64,000 nt of DNA, from the NCBI RefSeq assembly GCF_004786035.1, contig NZ_CP035088.1:4500001-4564000 (forward strand). The letters run 5' to 3'. Positions 36,763-44,723 of this stretch are shown in pieces. Both the position numbers and the translations under genes were made by a program. The DNA comes from Pseudomonas viciae (GTDB taxonomy: Bacteria; Pseudomonadota; Gammaproteobacteria; Pseudomonadales; Pseudomonadaceae). How positions within the stretch are numbered: position 1 is the stretch's first letter; every line of letters begins with the position of its first letter. Under the pieces are notes generated by a model. The model had not been told where the DNA came from. It was given only the letters and a program-made list of their open reading frames with translations, and searched no databases.

Positions 36763-36942
36763 ACCACCAACCTCATTTGGAATAATAGTAATGACCTGCC
36801 CACGCTCACCAGTTACAACCTTTACACCGTTGTCGCCAATATGCACAGTGGTGCCGGGCCTATTTCCTGGAGATTTTTTTCCATTTTGAATGGCATCCTC
36901 AATCGCAGAAGGAGGAACACCTCGCTCCTGGCCTCGGTCTAA
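36763..36942 (-). pseudogene. C-terminal remnant of a polymorphic toxin, fused in frame to the immunity gene
   Basis: The frame encodes QERGVPPSAIEDAIQNG, then PGTTVHIGDNGVKVVTG and RGQVITIIPN. The RGVPxSAxExAIxxGxxxPG...VKVVTxxxGxVITI pattern closes many Rhs/CDI nuclease-type toxins. The remnant is cut at its N-terminal side where DUF6124 sequence resumes. At the 3' side no stop separates it from the immunity protein. Adding one base after CCAAA would create a TGA right after the usual IIPK/IIPN end, so a one-base deletion probably fused them. Confidence 0.55.
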
Positions 36943-37055
36943 TTTTGCCCTGGGCATCCAGCAGATGGTCGAGCTGAGTGAGTTGCTGGCGAACCGCGCC
37001 CTGGACATCGCCGCGCCGCGCTGACGCCCCACACTAACTCAAGCCAAGTGAAACC

Positions 37056-37188
37056 TGTGGCGAGGGAGCTTGCTCTCGCTGGGCTGCGCAGCAGCCCCAA
37101 TGGCCGGCACCTCGGTGGGTCAGATGTTTTGAAGGGGCTGGTTTTGGGGCCGCTTCGCAGCCCAGCGAGAGCGAGCTCCCTCGCCACA
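37056..37188. repeat. Long REP-type inverted repeat after DUF6124 copy 2
   Basis: TGTGGCGAGGGAGCTTGCTC and its complement flank the same GGGCTGCGCAGCAGCCCC core found at 34220-34352. With that copy it marks the right end of the duplicated cassette. Confidence 0.8.
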
Positions 37189-37235
37189 AAAGCAGTTATT
37201 CACACAGCCCAGGTTCGGTCAGTTCGGGCCAGGGT

Positions 37236-38858
37236 TCACACCGGCTTGGATTTGAGATTGCGCGCATACCAAGGTCGTTGCGGCACGCGGCGGAACAGTT
37301 CGGAGAGCTTTTTGTCATCGCTGCCGAAGGTAATGCGCAACGCCAGTTTCATGGTTTCCGGATCCATTTCCACCGAGCGTCCGACCTGTAGCCCCGGTGT
37401 GGTGCTGCAGCCATGGGTGTCCGGCCCTAGCCAGGGATCGGCGATTTCCACCCACCGGCCCGGGGCGAACCAGGGTACACCGTTGACCTTTAGCCGGCTC
37501 ACTTCCCCCGGATGGAAACGTTCGTGAGCGCGGTACCAGTCTTCGAGGCGGTCGTCGATCCAGCCGTGGAAGGCCCAGAACACTGGGCTCACGTGGGAGG
37601 AAAACGGGTCGCCGAGGAAGTCGTTTTCCGGGGCATACCAGCGTGCGGCGAAGTCGTCCGGGTCGCGGGCGAACGGCACCGGGTGGCCGTTGGACGGATC
37701 ACGGGGCACCGAGGCCCAGCGCATGTGCAGCCAGTCGTGCAGGCCCAGCTCCACTTCCGAGCCGAACTGGCCCAGGGTCAATTTCGCCAGGTAGCGCGGG
37801 TCGCGGTAGCGCGATTCCCAGACCTGGAAGTTGCTGTGGTAGGTCTCGGCGGTCTTGATGTCGCTGACCCACTGGGCGTATTGCTCGTCGCCGTCGGCCA
37901 GCCAGGTGGGCGGCAAGGCGGTGCCGTCGTGGTTGTCGAAATAGCGGGCGAACCCCTGGCGATCACGCTCCAGCTCCGGTTGCGGCAACGGAAAGCGCGG
38001 CCATGATGGCAGCGGCTGGAACGAACGCGCGGTGCCGAGCATGTGCCGGTGCATGAAAAAGAAGTCGATACCCGAGCCATTGCGATCCTTGCGCGGGCCG
38101 CGGGCGTCACGCTCCTGATCCCTAGGACCGGGCTGCCAACCGATGCCACGCAGGGCGTTGCGTTTGTCCTCGTCCAGGGTGTGCCATTTGTCCCGCGAGG
38201 CATGCCAGAGCTGGTGGAACAACCGATGCTCGGGCGACACCAGCCAGGCCAGCAACGCCGGGCTCAGGGGCGTGCGTTCCCGGGCTTCGGGAAACGGTTG
38301 CTTGCGGGCGATGAATTGGTTGTCGAGTTCCGGCAGGGCCAACGGACGGTCCAGCCGCGACACACGGCCGCTGAGGGTCGCGCTGCCGGCATTGCCGAAA
38401 CCGGCCCAGACTTCGTCCAGGGTCATGGTGAACTCATAGTCCGGCGCGCCACCCGAGGCCTGGGCGCCGATCAAGCGCCAGCTCAGTTGCTTCGGGTCGG
38501 TGCCGGCCAAATCCCCCAACACCCGATAACGGGGTTCATCCCCGGCACGCAGGCGTTCGGCGGTGTCGAGGTAACCCACCAGGCCACGGCCCTTGTGGCC
38601 GATATCGAGGAACACTTGCAGATCGTCCCGGGGCAAGCCGTCGAGACCGGCATCGCGCCCGGTGAAGCGGATGCTCCAGATCCCCCGCAGCGTATCGGCC
38701 CGGCGTTGGCCTGCCACATCCGCCACATCGAACGAGGCCTCGCCGGGGGTGATGGTGGGGTCCGGCCGGGTCAGTTCGCGATGCCCGTAATACACCGCAG
38801 GCACGGCGGCACCGGTCAGCGCCAGGCCTGCCATGAACCATCGTCGAGAAATCGTCAT
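37236..38858 (-). CDS. pvdP: Tyrosinase of pyoverdine chromophore maturation
   Basis: This is a 540-residue periplasmic copper enzyme that oxidises and cyclises ferribactin (via dihydropyoverdine) to form the chromophore. The twin-arginine signal is visible (ISRRWFMAGLALTGAA). An N-terminal beta-barrel-like domain covers about 40-200, and the tyrosinase-like domain follows with clustered His residues (HRLFHQLWHASRDKWHTLD near 215-235, then HDWLHMRWAS and SHVSPVFWAFHGWIDDRLED). It is divergent from pvdMNO and preceded by an exact PvdS box. Confidence 0.95.
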   Translation of the reverse strand: MTISRRWFMAGLALTGAAVPAVYYGHRELTRPDPTITPGEASFDVADVAGQRRADTLRGIWSIRFTGRDAGLDGLPRDDLQVFLDIGHKGRGLVGYLDTAERLRAGDEPRYRVLGDLAGTDPKQLSWRLIGAQASGGAPDYEFTMTLDEVWAGFGNAGSATLSGRVSRLDRPLALPELDNQFIARKQPFPEARERTPLSPALLAWLVSPEHRLFHQLWHASRDKWHTLDEDKRNALRGIGWQPGPRDQERDARGPRKDRNGSGIDFFFMHRHMLGTARSFQPLPSWPRFPLPQPELERDRQGFARYFDNHDGTALPPTWLADGDEQYAQWVSDIKTAETYHSNFQVWESRYRDPRYLAKLTLGQFGSEVELGLHDWLHMRWASVPRDPSNGHPVPFARDPDDFAARWYAPENDFLGDPFSSHVSPVFWAFHGWIDDRLEDWYRAHERFHPGEVSRLKVNGVPWFAPGRWVEIADPWLGPDTHGCSTTPGLQVGRSVEMDPETMKLALRITFGSDDKKLSELFRRVPQRPWYARNLKSKPV

Positions 38859-38904
38859 TGCCTTACCTGTGTTCGGCCCTGGAGCGGGCTTTATCCAAGC
38901 TAGA

Positions 38905-38928
38905 ACGAGGGGTGGGGGGACAAATTTA
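38905..38928 (-). promoter_or_regulatory. PvdS iron-starvation box for pvdP
   Basis: The minus strand reads TAAAT (38928-38924), 16 bases, then CGT (38907-38905), 47 bases upstream of the pvdP start. Exact consensus match. Confidence 0.85.
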
Positions 38929-38990
38929 AAGGCTCGGCATACACAGCTTGATCTGGGTACATCCGCAAGAGGTCGGGTGGCTTTAAGGTC

Positions 38991-39139
38991 GCCTTCGCGA
39001 GCAAGCCCGCTCCCACATTGGAACTGGGTACATTCGGTAGAGACTGGTTAGCTGAAAGGTCGCCTCGCGAACAAGCTTTGCTCCCACAGGGAATTTGCAA
39101 CACGCCCACCTGTGGGAGCAAAGCTTGCTCGCGATGGCG
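38991..39139. repeat. REP cluster between pvdP and pvdM promoters
   Basis: An inverted arm (CTTCGCGAGCAAGCCCGCTC), a divergent arm (GCGAACAAGCTTTGCTCCCA) and a direct arm (TGTGGGAGCAAAGCTTGCTC) lie between the two divergent PvdS boxes. The 38859-39240 gap holds these and the boxes only. Confidence 0.8.
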
Positions 39140-39153
39140 GCCTTGAGAACGCC

Positions 39154-39177
39154 TAAATTTCCCCGCCGATCACTCGT
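39154..39177 (+). promoter_or_regulatory. PvdS iron-starvation box for pvdMNO
   Basis: TAAAT at 39154-39158, 16 bases, then CGT at 39175-39177 lie 64 bases upstream of pvdM. Exact consensus match. Confidence 0.85.
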
Positions 39178-39240
39178 TCTCCCCAGATAGCAAAGGCCCC
39201 TGCGCCTGTCCTTCCAAGGCGAACCTGACTGAGATCGGCA

Positions 39241-40611
39241 ATGACAACACCACGTTCGAAAAAGGCTCTTTTCATCGGTGTGCCCCTGGCCCTGGCGCTG
39301 GCCGTGGGTGGCGGCCTGGCGGCCTGGGACCATTGGTGGCGGGACAACCCCGGCTACCCGGTCAAGGTGATGAAAGAGGCCAAGGAGCTGCACGAGCACC
39401 TGCTGTCCTTCGACAGCCACATCACCGTACCGCTGGATTTCGGCACCGCCGGCAACGAAGCCGACAAGGACGGCAGCGGCCAGTTCGACCTGGTGAAAGC
39501 CAATCGCGGGCAGCTCTCCGGCGCGGCGCTGACGGTGTTCGGCTGGCCCGAGATCTGGAACGGCCTCAACGCCCCGCACAAGCCCACCGCCGGTTTCGTC
39601 GAAGAGGCGCGCAACCAGCAGGAGGTGCGCTACAAGATCATCACCGGCCTGGTCCGGGACTTCCCCAACCAGGTCGCCATCGCCTACACCCCGGATGATT
39701 TCCGGCGCCTGCATGGCGAAGGCAAGTTCGCGATTTTCATCAGCATGCTCAACGCCTATCCGCTGGGACACGACCTGAGCCTACTGGACCTGTGGACGGC
39801 GCGCGGCATGCGCATGTTCGGCTTCAGCTACATCGGCAACAACGACTGGGCCGACTCCTCACGCCCGCTGCCGTTCTTCAACGACTCGCCCGACGCCCTC
39901 GGCGGCCTGTCGGAGATTGGCAAGCAGGCCGTGACGCGCCTGAACGACCTCGGCGTGATCATCGACGTCTCGCAAATGTCGACCCCGGCCCTGGAACAAG
40001 TCGCGCAACTGAGCCGCACACCACTGGTGGCTTCCCATTCGGCGCCACGGGCCATGGTGGATATTCCGCGTAACCTCAGCGACAAGGAAATGCAACTGAT
40101 CAAGGCCAGCGGCGGCGTGGTGCAGATCGTTGGTTTCTCCCAGTACCTGCGCCCACTGACGCAAAAGACCCAGGACAAACTCAACGCCCTGCGCGAGCGT
40201 TTCGACCTGCCGCCGCTGCCGAACCTGGCGATGGCGCTGATGCCCGGCGACCCGATCATTGCCGCCTGGCCGGAACAGAAGTTCGGCCAGTACGCCAGCC
40301 AGCTCTACGCCATTCTGGAGGAAGAACCCAAGGCCAACCTCAAGGACCTGGGCGATGCCATCGATTACACCGTGCGCAAGATCGGCATCGACCACGTCGG
40401 CATCAGCTCCGACTTCAACGAAGGCGGCGGCGTCAAAGGCTGGGAGAACGTCGGCGACATCCGCAACGTCACCGCCGAACTGCTGACCCGTGGCTACTCC
40501 GAAGCCGACATCGCCAAACTGTGGGGCGGCAATTTCCTGCGGGTCTGGGATCAGGTCCAGCAAGCCGCAAAACCCGCATTGGCCTCGAACCAGAAGGCCG
40601 TCCAGCCATGA
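39241..40611 (+). CDS. pvdM: Periplasmic dipeptidase-family protein of pyoverdine maturation
   Basis: This 456-residue protein of the renal (membrane) dipeptidase fold has an N-terminal signal/anchor (LFIGVPLALALAVGGGLAAW). Family elements include FDSHITVPLDF, VIIDVSQMSTPALEQV, LVASHSAPRAM, IGIDHVGISSDFNEGGG and LWGGNFLRVW. In classical dipeptidases the first motif is HxD; here it is HIT, so one metal ligand seems lost and true peptidase activity is doubtful. PvdM is needed in the periplasm for chromophore oxidation together with PvdP. Its TGA overlaps the pvdN ATG. Confidence 0.94.
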   Translation: MTTPRSKKALFIGVPLALALAVGGGLAAWDHWWRDNPGYPVKVMKEAKELHEHLLSFDSHITVPLDFGTAGNEADKDGSGQFDLVKANRGQLSGAALTVFGWPEIWNGLNAPHKPTAGFVEEARNQQEVRYKIITGLVRDFPNQVAIAYTPDDFRRLHGEGKFAIFISMLNAYPLGHDLSLLDLWTARGMRMFGFSYIGNNDWADSSRPLPFFNDSPDALGGLSEIGKQAVTRLNDLGVIIDVSQMSTPALEQVAQLSRTPLVASHSAPRAMVDIPRNLSDKEMQLIKASGGVVQIVGFSQYLRPLTQKTQDKLNALRERFDLPPLPNLAMALMPGDPIIAAWPEQKFGQYASQLYAILEEEPKANLKDLGDAIDYTVRKIGIDHVGISSDFNEGGGVKGWENVGDIRNVTAELLTRGYSEADIAKLWGGNFLRVWDQVQQAAKPALASNQKAVQP

Positions 40612-41888
40612 ATGAACGCCGTACCTTTCTCAAGCAAGCCGGGATCCTCGCCGCCGGCCTGCCACTGGCCGCAAGCCTCCCCGCCACTGCCGTCGCCGAT
40701 TCGCTACCGCCACTGCCGCGCAACAAATGGGCACAGTTGCGCACGCTGTTCGACCAGGATCCCGACTACCTGCACTTCTCCAATTTCCTGGTTACCACCC
40801 ACCCGCGCCCGGTGCGCGAGGCCATCGAAAAGCACCGTGCAGCCCTGGACAAAAACCCGGGGTTGTTGATGGACTGGGATTTGGGCGTCACCGAGGAACG
40901 CGAGGAAAACGTGCGGACCTGGGCCGGACGTTATCTGCAAGCGAACCCGAAGCAGATCGCTCTGACCGGCAGCACCACCGAGGGCCTGGCGATGATCTAC
41001 GGCGGCGTCCAGGTGGCGGCAGATCAGGAAATCCTCACCACCGCCCACGAACATTACGCCACCCACACCATTCTCGAGCTGCGCACCCAACGGGACGGCA
41101 CCCGGGTGCGCAAAATCAAGCTATTCGAAAACGCCCACGACGCCAGCCACGAGCAAATCCTCACCGCCATCGAGCACAACATCCGCCCCGAAACCCGGGT
41201 GCTGGGCATGACCTGGGTGCATTCGGGCAGCGGCGTGAAACTGCCGATCGACAAGATCGGCGCGCTGGTGGACAAGCACAACCTGGGCCGCAGCGAGGAG
41301 CAACGGATCATTTACGTGGTGGACGGCGTGCACGGCTTCGGCGTCGAGGATCTGGACTTCCCGGCGATGAATTGCGACTTCTTCATCGCCGGCACTCACA
41401 AATGGATGTTCGGACCGCGAGGCACCGGCCTGGTATGCAGCCGCAGCGAGGAGGTCAAGTACGTCACACCGATCATTCCGACCTTCTCCGAAGCCATGGC
41501 GTTTTCCACCACCATGACGCCCGGCGGTTACCACGCCTTCGAGCATCGCTGGGCGGCGGACGAAGCGTTCAAGCTGCACCTGCAACTGGGCAAGGCCGAG
41601 GTGCAGGCGCGCATTCATGCCCTCAACACCTACCTGAAAAAACAGCTGGTGGCACTGCCGCAGATCGAACTGGTCACGCCCCTGAGCCCGGACCTGTCAG
41701 CGGGCTTCACCTTCTTCCGGGTCAAGGGTCGCGACAGCGATGAGATCGCCGGCTACCTGATGAAGAACCGCGTGATCGCCGACGCCGTGCATCGCGACGC
41801 TGGGCCGGTGATCCGCACTGCGCCGGGGTTGCTCAACACCGAAGCCGAGATCGACCGCTTCATGGGCTTGCTGAGCAAGACACTCTGA
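40608..41888 (+). CDS. pvdN: PLP-dependent enzyme modifying the pyoverdine side chain
   Basis: This 426-residue class-V aminotransferase-fold protein is exported by the Tat system (NERRTFLKQAGILAAG). PvdN is known to convert the N-terminal glutamate of ferribactin to the succinamide side chain. The PLP lysine is in FIAGTHKWMFGPRG (near 265). Other PLP contacts are GSTTEGLAM and VDGVHGFGVED. It overlaps pvdM by 4 bases (ATGA) and is followed by pvdO after 24 bases, forming one operon. Confidence 0.95.
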   Translation: MNERRTFLKQAGILAAGLPLAASLPATAVADSLPPLPRNKWAQLRTLFDQDPDYLHFSNFLVTTHPRPVREAIEKHRAALDKNPGLLMDWDLGVTEEREENVRTWAGRYLQANPKQIALTGSTTEGLAMIYGGVQVAADQEILTTAHEHYATHTILELRTQRDGTRVRKIKLFENAHDASHEQILTAIEHNIRPETRVLGMTWVHSGSGVKLPIDKIGALVDKHNLGRSEEQRIIYVVDGVHGFGVEDLDFPAMNCDFFIAGTHKWMFGPRGTGLVCSRSEEVKYVTPIIPTFSEAMAFSTTMTPGGYHAFEHRWAADEAFKLHLQLGKAEVQARIHALNTYLKKQLVALPQIELVTPLSPDLSAGFTFFRVKGRDSDEIAGYLMKNRVIADAVHRDAGPVIRTAPGLLNTEAEIDRFMGLLSKTL

Positions 41889-41912
41889 ACCTGATTTTAT
41901 CGAGAGAAATGG

Positions 41913-42788
41913 ATGAACAGTTTTTCCTTGACGCTACTCCCCGCACTGGCCCTCGCCGCCCTGCTGCCCTCCGGCGCCCAGGCCTCGCAACCGGGCCAGG
42001 TTTTTCGCGACTGCAAGGACTGCCCGGAAATGGTCGTGCTGCCCACCGGCACCTTCCAGATGGGCACCCCGGAAGACGAAGTGGGCCGCGAGCCCGACGA
42101 GGGGCCGATGCACCCGGTGACGTTCGCCAAGCCACTGGCGATCAGCCGCTTCCAAGTCTTGAAGGGCGAATGGTTCGCCTACCTGCACGATACCGGTTAC
42201 CAGATGCCCGATGGCGACAAGCGCCCCGGCCGCGCCTGTAAGGCCGGCATCCCCGACTATCAGGGCAGCGACCCGCGCAAGCAATACACCGACCGGCACC
42301 CGGCGGTGTGCATGGATTTCGCCGAGGCCAACGCTTACGTGGCGTGGTTGTCGAAAAAAACCGGCAAGCACTACCGGTTGGTCAGCGAATCCCTGCGCGA
42401 GTACGCGGCGCGCGGCGGCAGCACCGGCCCGTTCCCCTTCCCGTTCGACGAGGGCAAGGAATACAGCATCGCCCAACACGCCAACACCTACGGCGCGGCC
42501 GACGGCTACAACTTCACCGCACCGGCCGGCAGCTTCGCGCCCAATGCCTTTGGCGTGTACGACATGCACGGCAACATCTACGAATGGACCGCCGACTGCT
42601 ACAACGAAAACTACGTGGGCGCCCCCAGCGACGGCAGCGCCTGGCTGACCGGCAAGTGCGAGTTCAAGCGCATCCGCGGCAACGACTGGGGCGAGGCACC
42701 GGTGTTCTCCCGCTCCGGCAACCGCAACGCCTTGGTGCCAAGTGATCGCGGCGACTGGATCGGTTTTCGGGTGGCGCGGGATATGTAG
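41913..42788 (+). CDS. pvdO: FGE-sulfatase-fold protein of pyoverdine maturation
   Basis: This 291-residue periplasmic protein has a Sec signal peptide (LLPALALAALLPSGAQA) and a formylglycine-generating-enzyme-like fold: VVLPTGTFQMGTPEDE, GPMHPVTFAKPLAISRF, YRLVSESLREYAARGG, YDMHGNIYEWTADCY and IGFRVARDM. PvdO is required for the final oxidation of dihydropyoverdine to pyoverdine. It is the third gene of pvdMNO. Cysteines are present (CKDC near the N-terminus), but the FGE active-site pair is not obvious. Confidence 0.94.
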   Translation: MNSFSLTLLPALALAALLPSGAQASQPGQVFRDCKDCPEMVVLPTGTFQMGTPEDEVGREPDEGPMHPVTFAKPLAISRFQVLKGEWFAYLHDTGYQMPDGDKRPGRACKAGIPDYQGSDPRKQYTDRHPAVCMDFAEANAYVAWLSKKTGKHYRLVSESLREYAARGGSTGPFPFPFDEGKEYSIAQHANTYGAADGYNFTAPAGSFAPNAFGVYDMHGNIYEWTADCYNENYVGAPSDGSAWLTGKCEFKRIRGNDWGEAPVFSRSGNRNALVPSDRGDWIGFRVARDM

Positions 42789-42809
42789 GCCGAACACAGC
42801 ACGGCCCCA

Positions 42810-42897
42810 TGTGGGAGCAAAGCTTGCTCGCGATGCAGACACCTCGATTCCACAGAGAACCGCATCGCCTTCATCGCGGGCAAGCCTTGCTCCCACA
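42810..42897. repeat. REP pair of the GGAGCAAAGCTTGCTC subtype
   Basis: TGTGGGAGCAAAGCTTGCTC faces CGGGCAAGCCTTGCTCCCAC. It separates pvdO from the pvdE promoter. Confidence 0.8.
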
Positions 42898-42900
42898 GGA

Positions 42901-42924
42901 TAAATTCCCCTCCCCTCCAATCGT
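42901..42924 (+). promoter_or_regulatory. PvdS iron-starvation box for pvdE and the downstream NRPS
   Basis: TAAAT at 42901-42905, 16 bases, then CGT at 42922-42924 lie 104 bases upstream of pvdE. Exact consensus match. The box starts four bases after the REP. Confidence 0.85.
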
Positions 42925-43027
42925 TCTAAAGATGGGCACAACCCAATCCAGCGCGCCTGCGCCCTAAAGCCCTCCCGGCAACCACCCGCGATGGCCTTCG
43001 ACCTTTTCATCAAGCAGGGAAACCTCC

Positions 43028-44686
43028 ATGAGCCAACCAACACGCGGGGTGATCAATGAACTGTTCAGCCTGCTCAAACCCTTCCGGCTGATTGTCGTAG
43101 GCTCCATCCTCTTGGGCATGCTGGGCGGCCTGAGCATCACCGCCCTGCTGGCAACCATCAACGACGCCCTGAACGCCGCCACAGCACCCACACCCCAGGT
43201 GCTGGCGACGTTCGCCGGGCTTTGCGCGGCGGCGCTGTTGACCTCGATTCTTTCCGACATCGGCACCAACCATGTCGGGCAGAACATCATCGCCGAGCTG
43301 CGTAAATCCCTGGGCAAGAAAGTCTTGCTGGCGCCCATCGAGCAGATCGAACGCTATCGCAGCCATCGGCTCATCCCGGTGTTGACCCACGACGTCAACA
43401 CCGTCAGCGACTTCGCCTTTTCTTTCGCCCCGCTGGCCATTGCCTTCACGGTCACCCTCGGTTGCCTGGGTTACCTGGCCTACCTGTCACTGCCGATGTT
43501 CTTGCTGCTGCTGGTGGCCCTGGTGATCGGCACGGTCGTGCAGTACCTGGCGCGGGCCCATGGCATCAGGGGTTTCGAAGCCGCCCGCGAGGCCGAAGAC
43601 GCGCTGCAAAAACACTACGGCGCCATCGCCGCCGGGGCCAAGGAACTGCGCATTCATCGCCCACGTCGCCAGCGCATGTTCAGCCAGCGCATCGAAGCGA
43701 CCGCCGATTACATCTGCGAAACCAACATCCGTTCGGTCAACACCTTCGTGGTGGCCAAGACCTTCGGCTCGATGCTGTTCTTTGTGGTCATTGGTCTGGT
43801 CCTGGCCCTGCAATCACTGTGGCTAGGCACGGATAAAGCCGTGCTCAGCGGTTTCGTGCTGGTGCTGCTGTACATGAAGGGCCCGCTGGAATACCTGGTG
43901 ATGACCTTGCCGGTGATCAGCCGGGCACACATTGCCTTCCAGCGCATTGCCGAGCTTGACGAGCAGTTTTCCTCACCGGAGCCCCACCTGCTGCTAGACG
44001 ACAAGAGCGTTGCCAAGCCGACGCTCCGGCAGCTTGAACTGCGTGATGTGCACTACGCCTTCCCGGTGGTCGAAGGCAGCCAACCCTTCGCCCTGGGACC
44101 GGTCAACCTGTCCATCGCCCAAGGTGACATTGTGTTCATCGTCGGCGAGAACGGTGGCGGCAAGACCACGCTGATCAAATTGCTGCTGGGTCTCTACTTC
44201 CCCCAGGGCGGCGAAATCCTCCTGGACGGCGCGCCGGTAAGGGCCGCGCAGCGGGACGATTATCGCCAATTGTTCACCACGATTTTTGCCGACTACTACC
44301 TGTTCGATGAGCTGGTCCAGGGCGACCAGCAGGTGCCCAAAGACGCCAACCGCTACCTGGAGCGTCTGGAAATCGCCCATAAGGTCAGCATTCAGGACGG
44401 CGCCTTCAGCACCACCGATCTCTCCACCGGCCAGCGCAAACGCCTGGCGTTGCTCAACGCCTGGATTGAGGAGCGCCCAGTGCTGGTGTTCGACGAATGG
44501 GCCGCCGACCAGGATCCGCTGTTCCGCCGCGTGTTCTACACCGAACTGCTGCCGGAACTGAAGGCGCTGGGCAAAACCATCATCGTCATTTCCCACGACG
44601 ACCGCTATTTCGACATCGCCGATCAACTGGTGCGGATGCAGGCCGGTCAGGTCATCAGTGAAAAAGCTCCGGCGGCGTTTGCCTGA
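43028..44686 (+). CDS. pvdE: ABC exporter of ferribactin to the periplasm
   Basis: This 552-residue inner-membrane half-transporter of the cyclic-peptide exporter (SyrD/PvdE) type has six helices in residues 1-310. The ATPase domain then has Walker A GENGGGKTT (near 376), signature LSTGQRKRLAL (near 460) and Walker B VLVFDEWAADQDP. It moves the acylated precursor across the inner membrane. The NRPS gene begins 37 bases after its stop on the same strand, so both should share the PvdS-driven transcript. Confidence 0.96.
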   Translation: MSQPTRGVINELFSLLKPFRLIVVGSILLGMLGGLSITALLATINDALNAATAPTPQVLATFAGLCAAALLTSILSDIGTNHVGQNIIAELRKSLGKKVLLAPIEQIERYRSHRLIPVLTHDVNTVSDFAFSFAPLAIAFTVTLGCLGYLAYLSLPMFLLLLVALVIGTVVQYLARAHGIRGFEAAREAEDALQKHYGAIAAGAKELRIHRPRRQRMFSQRIEATADYICETNIRSVNTFVVAKTFGSMLFFVVIGLVLALQSLWLGTDKAVLSGFVLVLLYMKGPLEYLVMTLPVISRAHIAFQRIAELDEQFSSPEPHLLLDDKSVAKPTLRQLELRDVHYAFPVVEGSQPFALGPVNLSIAQGDIVFIVGENGGGKTTLIKLLLGLYFPQGGEILLDGAPVRAAQRDDYRQLFTTIFADYYLFDELVQGDQQVPKDANRYLERLEIAHKVSIQDGAFSTTDLSTGQRKRLALLNAWIEERPVLVFDEWAADQDPLFRRVFYTELLPELKALGKTIIVISHDDRYFDIADQLVRMQAGQVISEKAPAAFA

Positions 44687-44723
44687 GCCCGTCCGACGCC
44701 ATGCTGCTTACCGCGAGAACACC

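Larger units (their letters stand above)
36106..37023 (+). pseudogene. DUF6124 copy 2, interrupted by about 676 bp
   Basis: The first 54 codons (MFKITPNPPEDDSKKLDEAA to GADLECL) match copy 1. At 36267 the sequence diverges and a stop follows at 36288. The last 27 codons (FALGIQQMVELSELLANRAL...) resume at 36943 and end at TGA 37023. About 84 bases of the original centre are replaced by 676 bases of foreign sequence. That sequence holds a minus-strand toxin/immunity remnant and 187 bases (36267-36453) without a recognised gene. The truncated 60-residue product may still be made. Confidence 0.8.

Noticed and set aside
42955..42990. TAAAG...CGC as a second PvdS box before pvdE
   Set aside because: The element and spacing are degenerate, and an exact box is present at 42901-42924.
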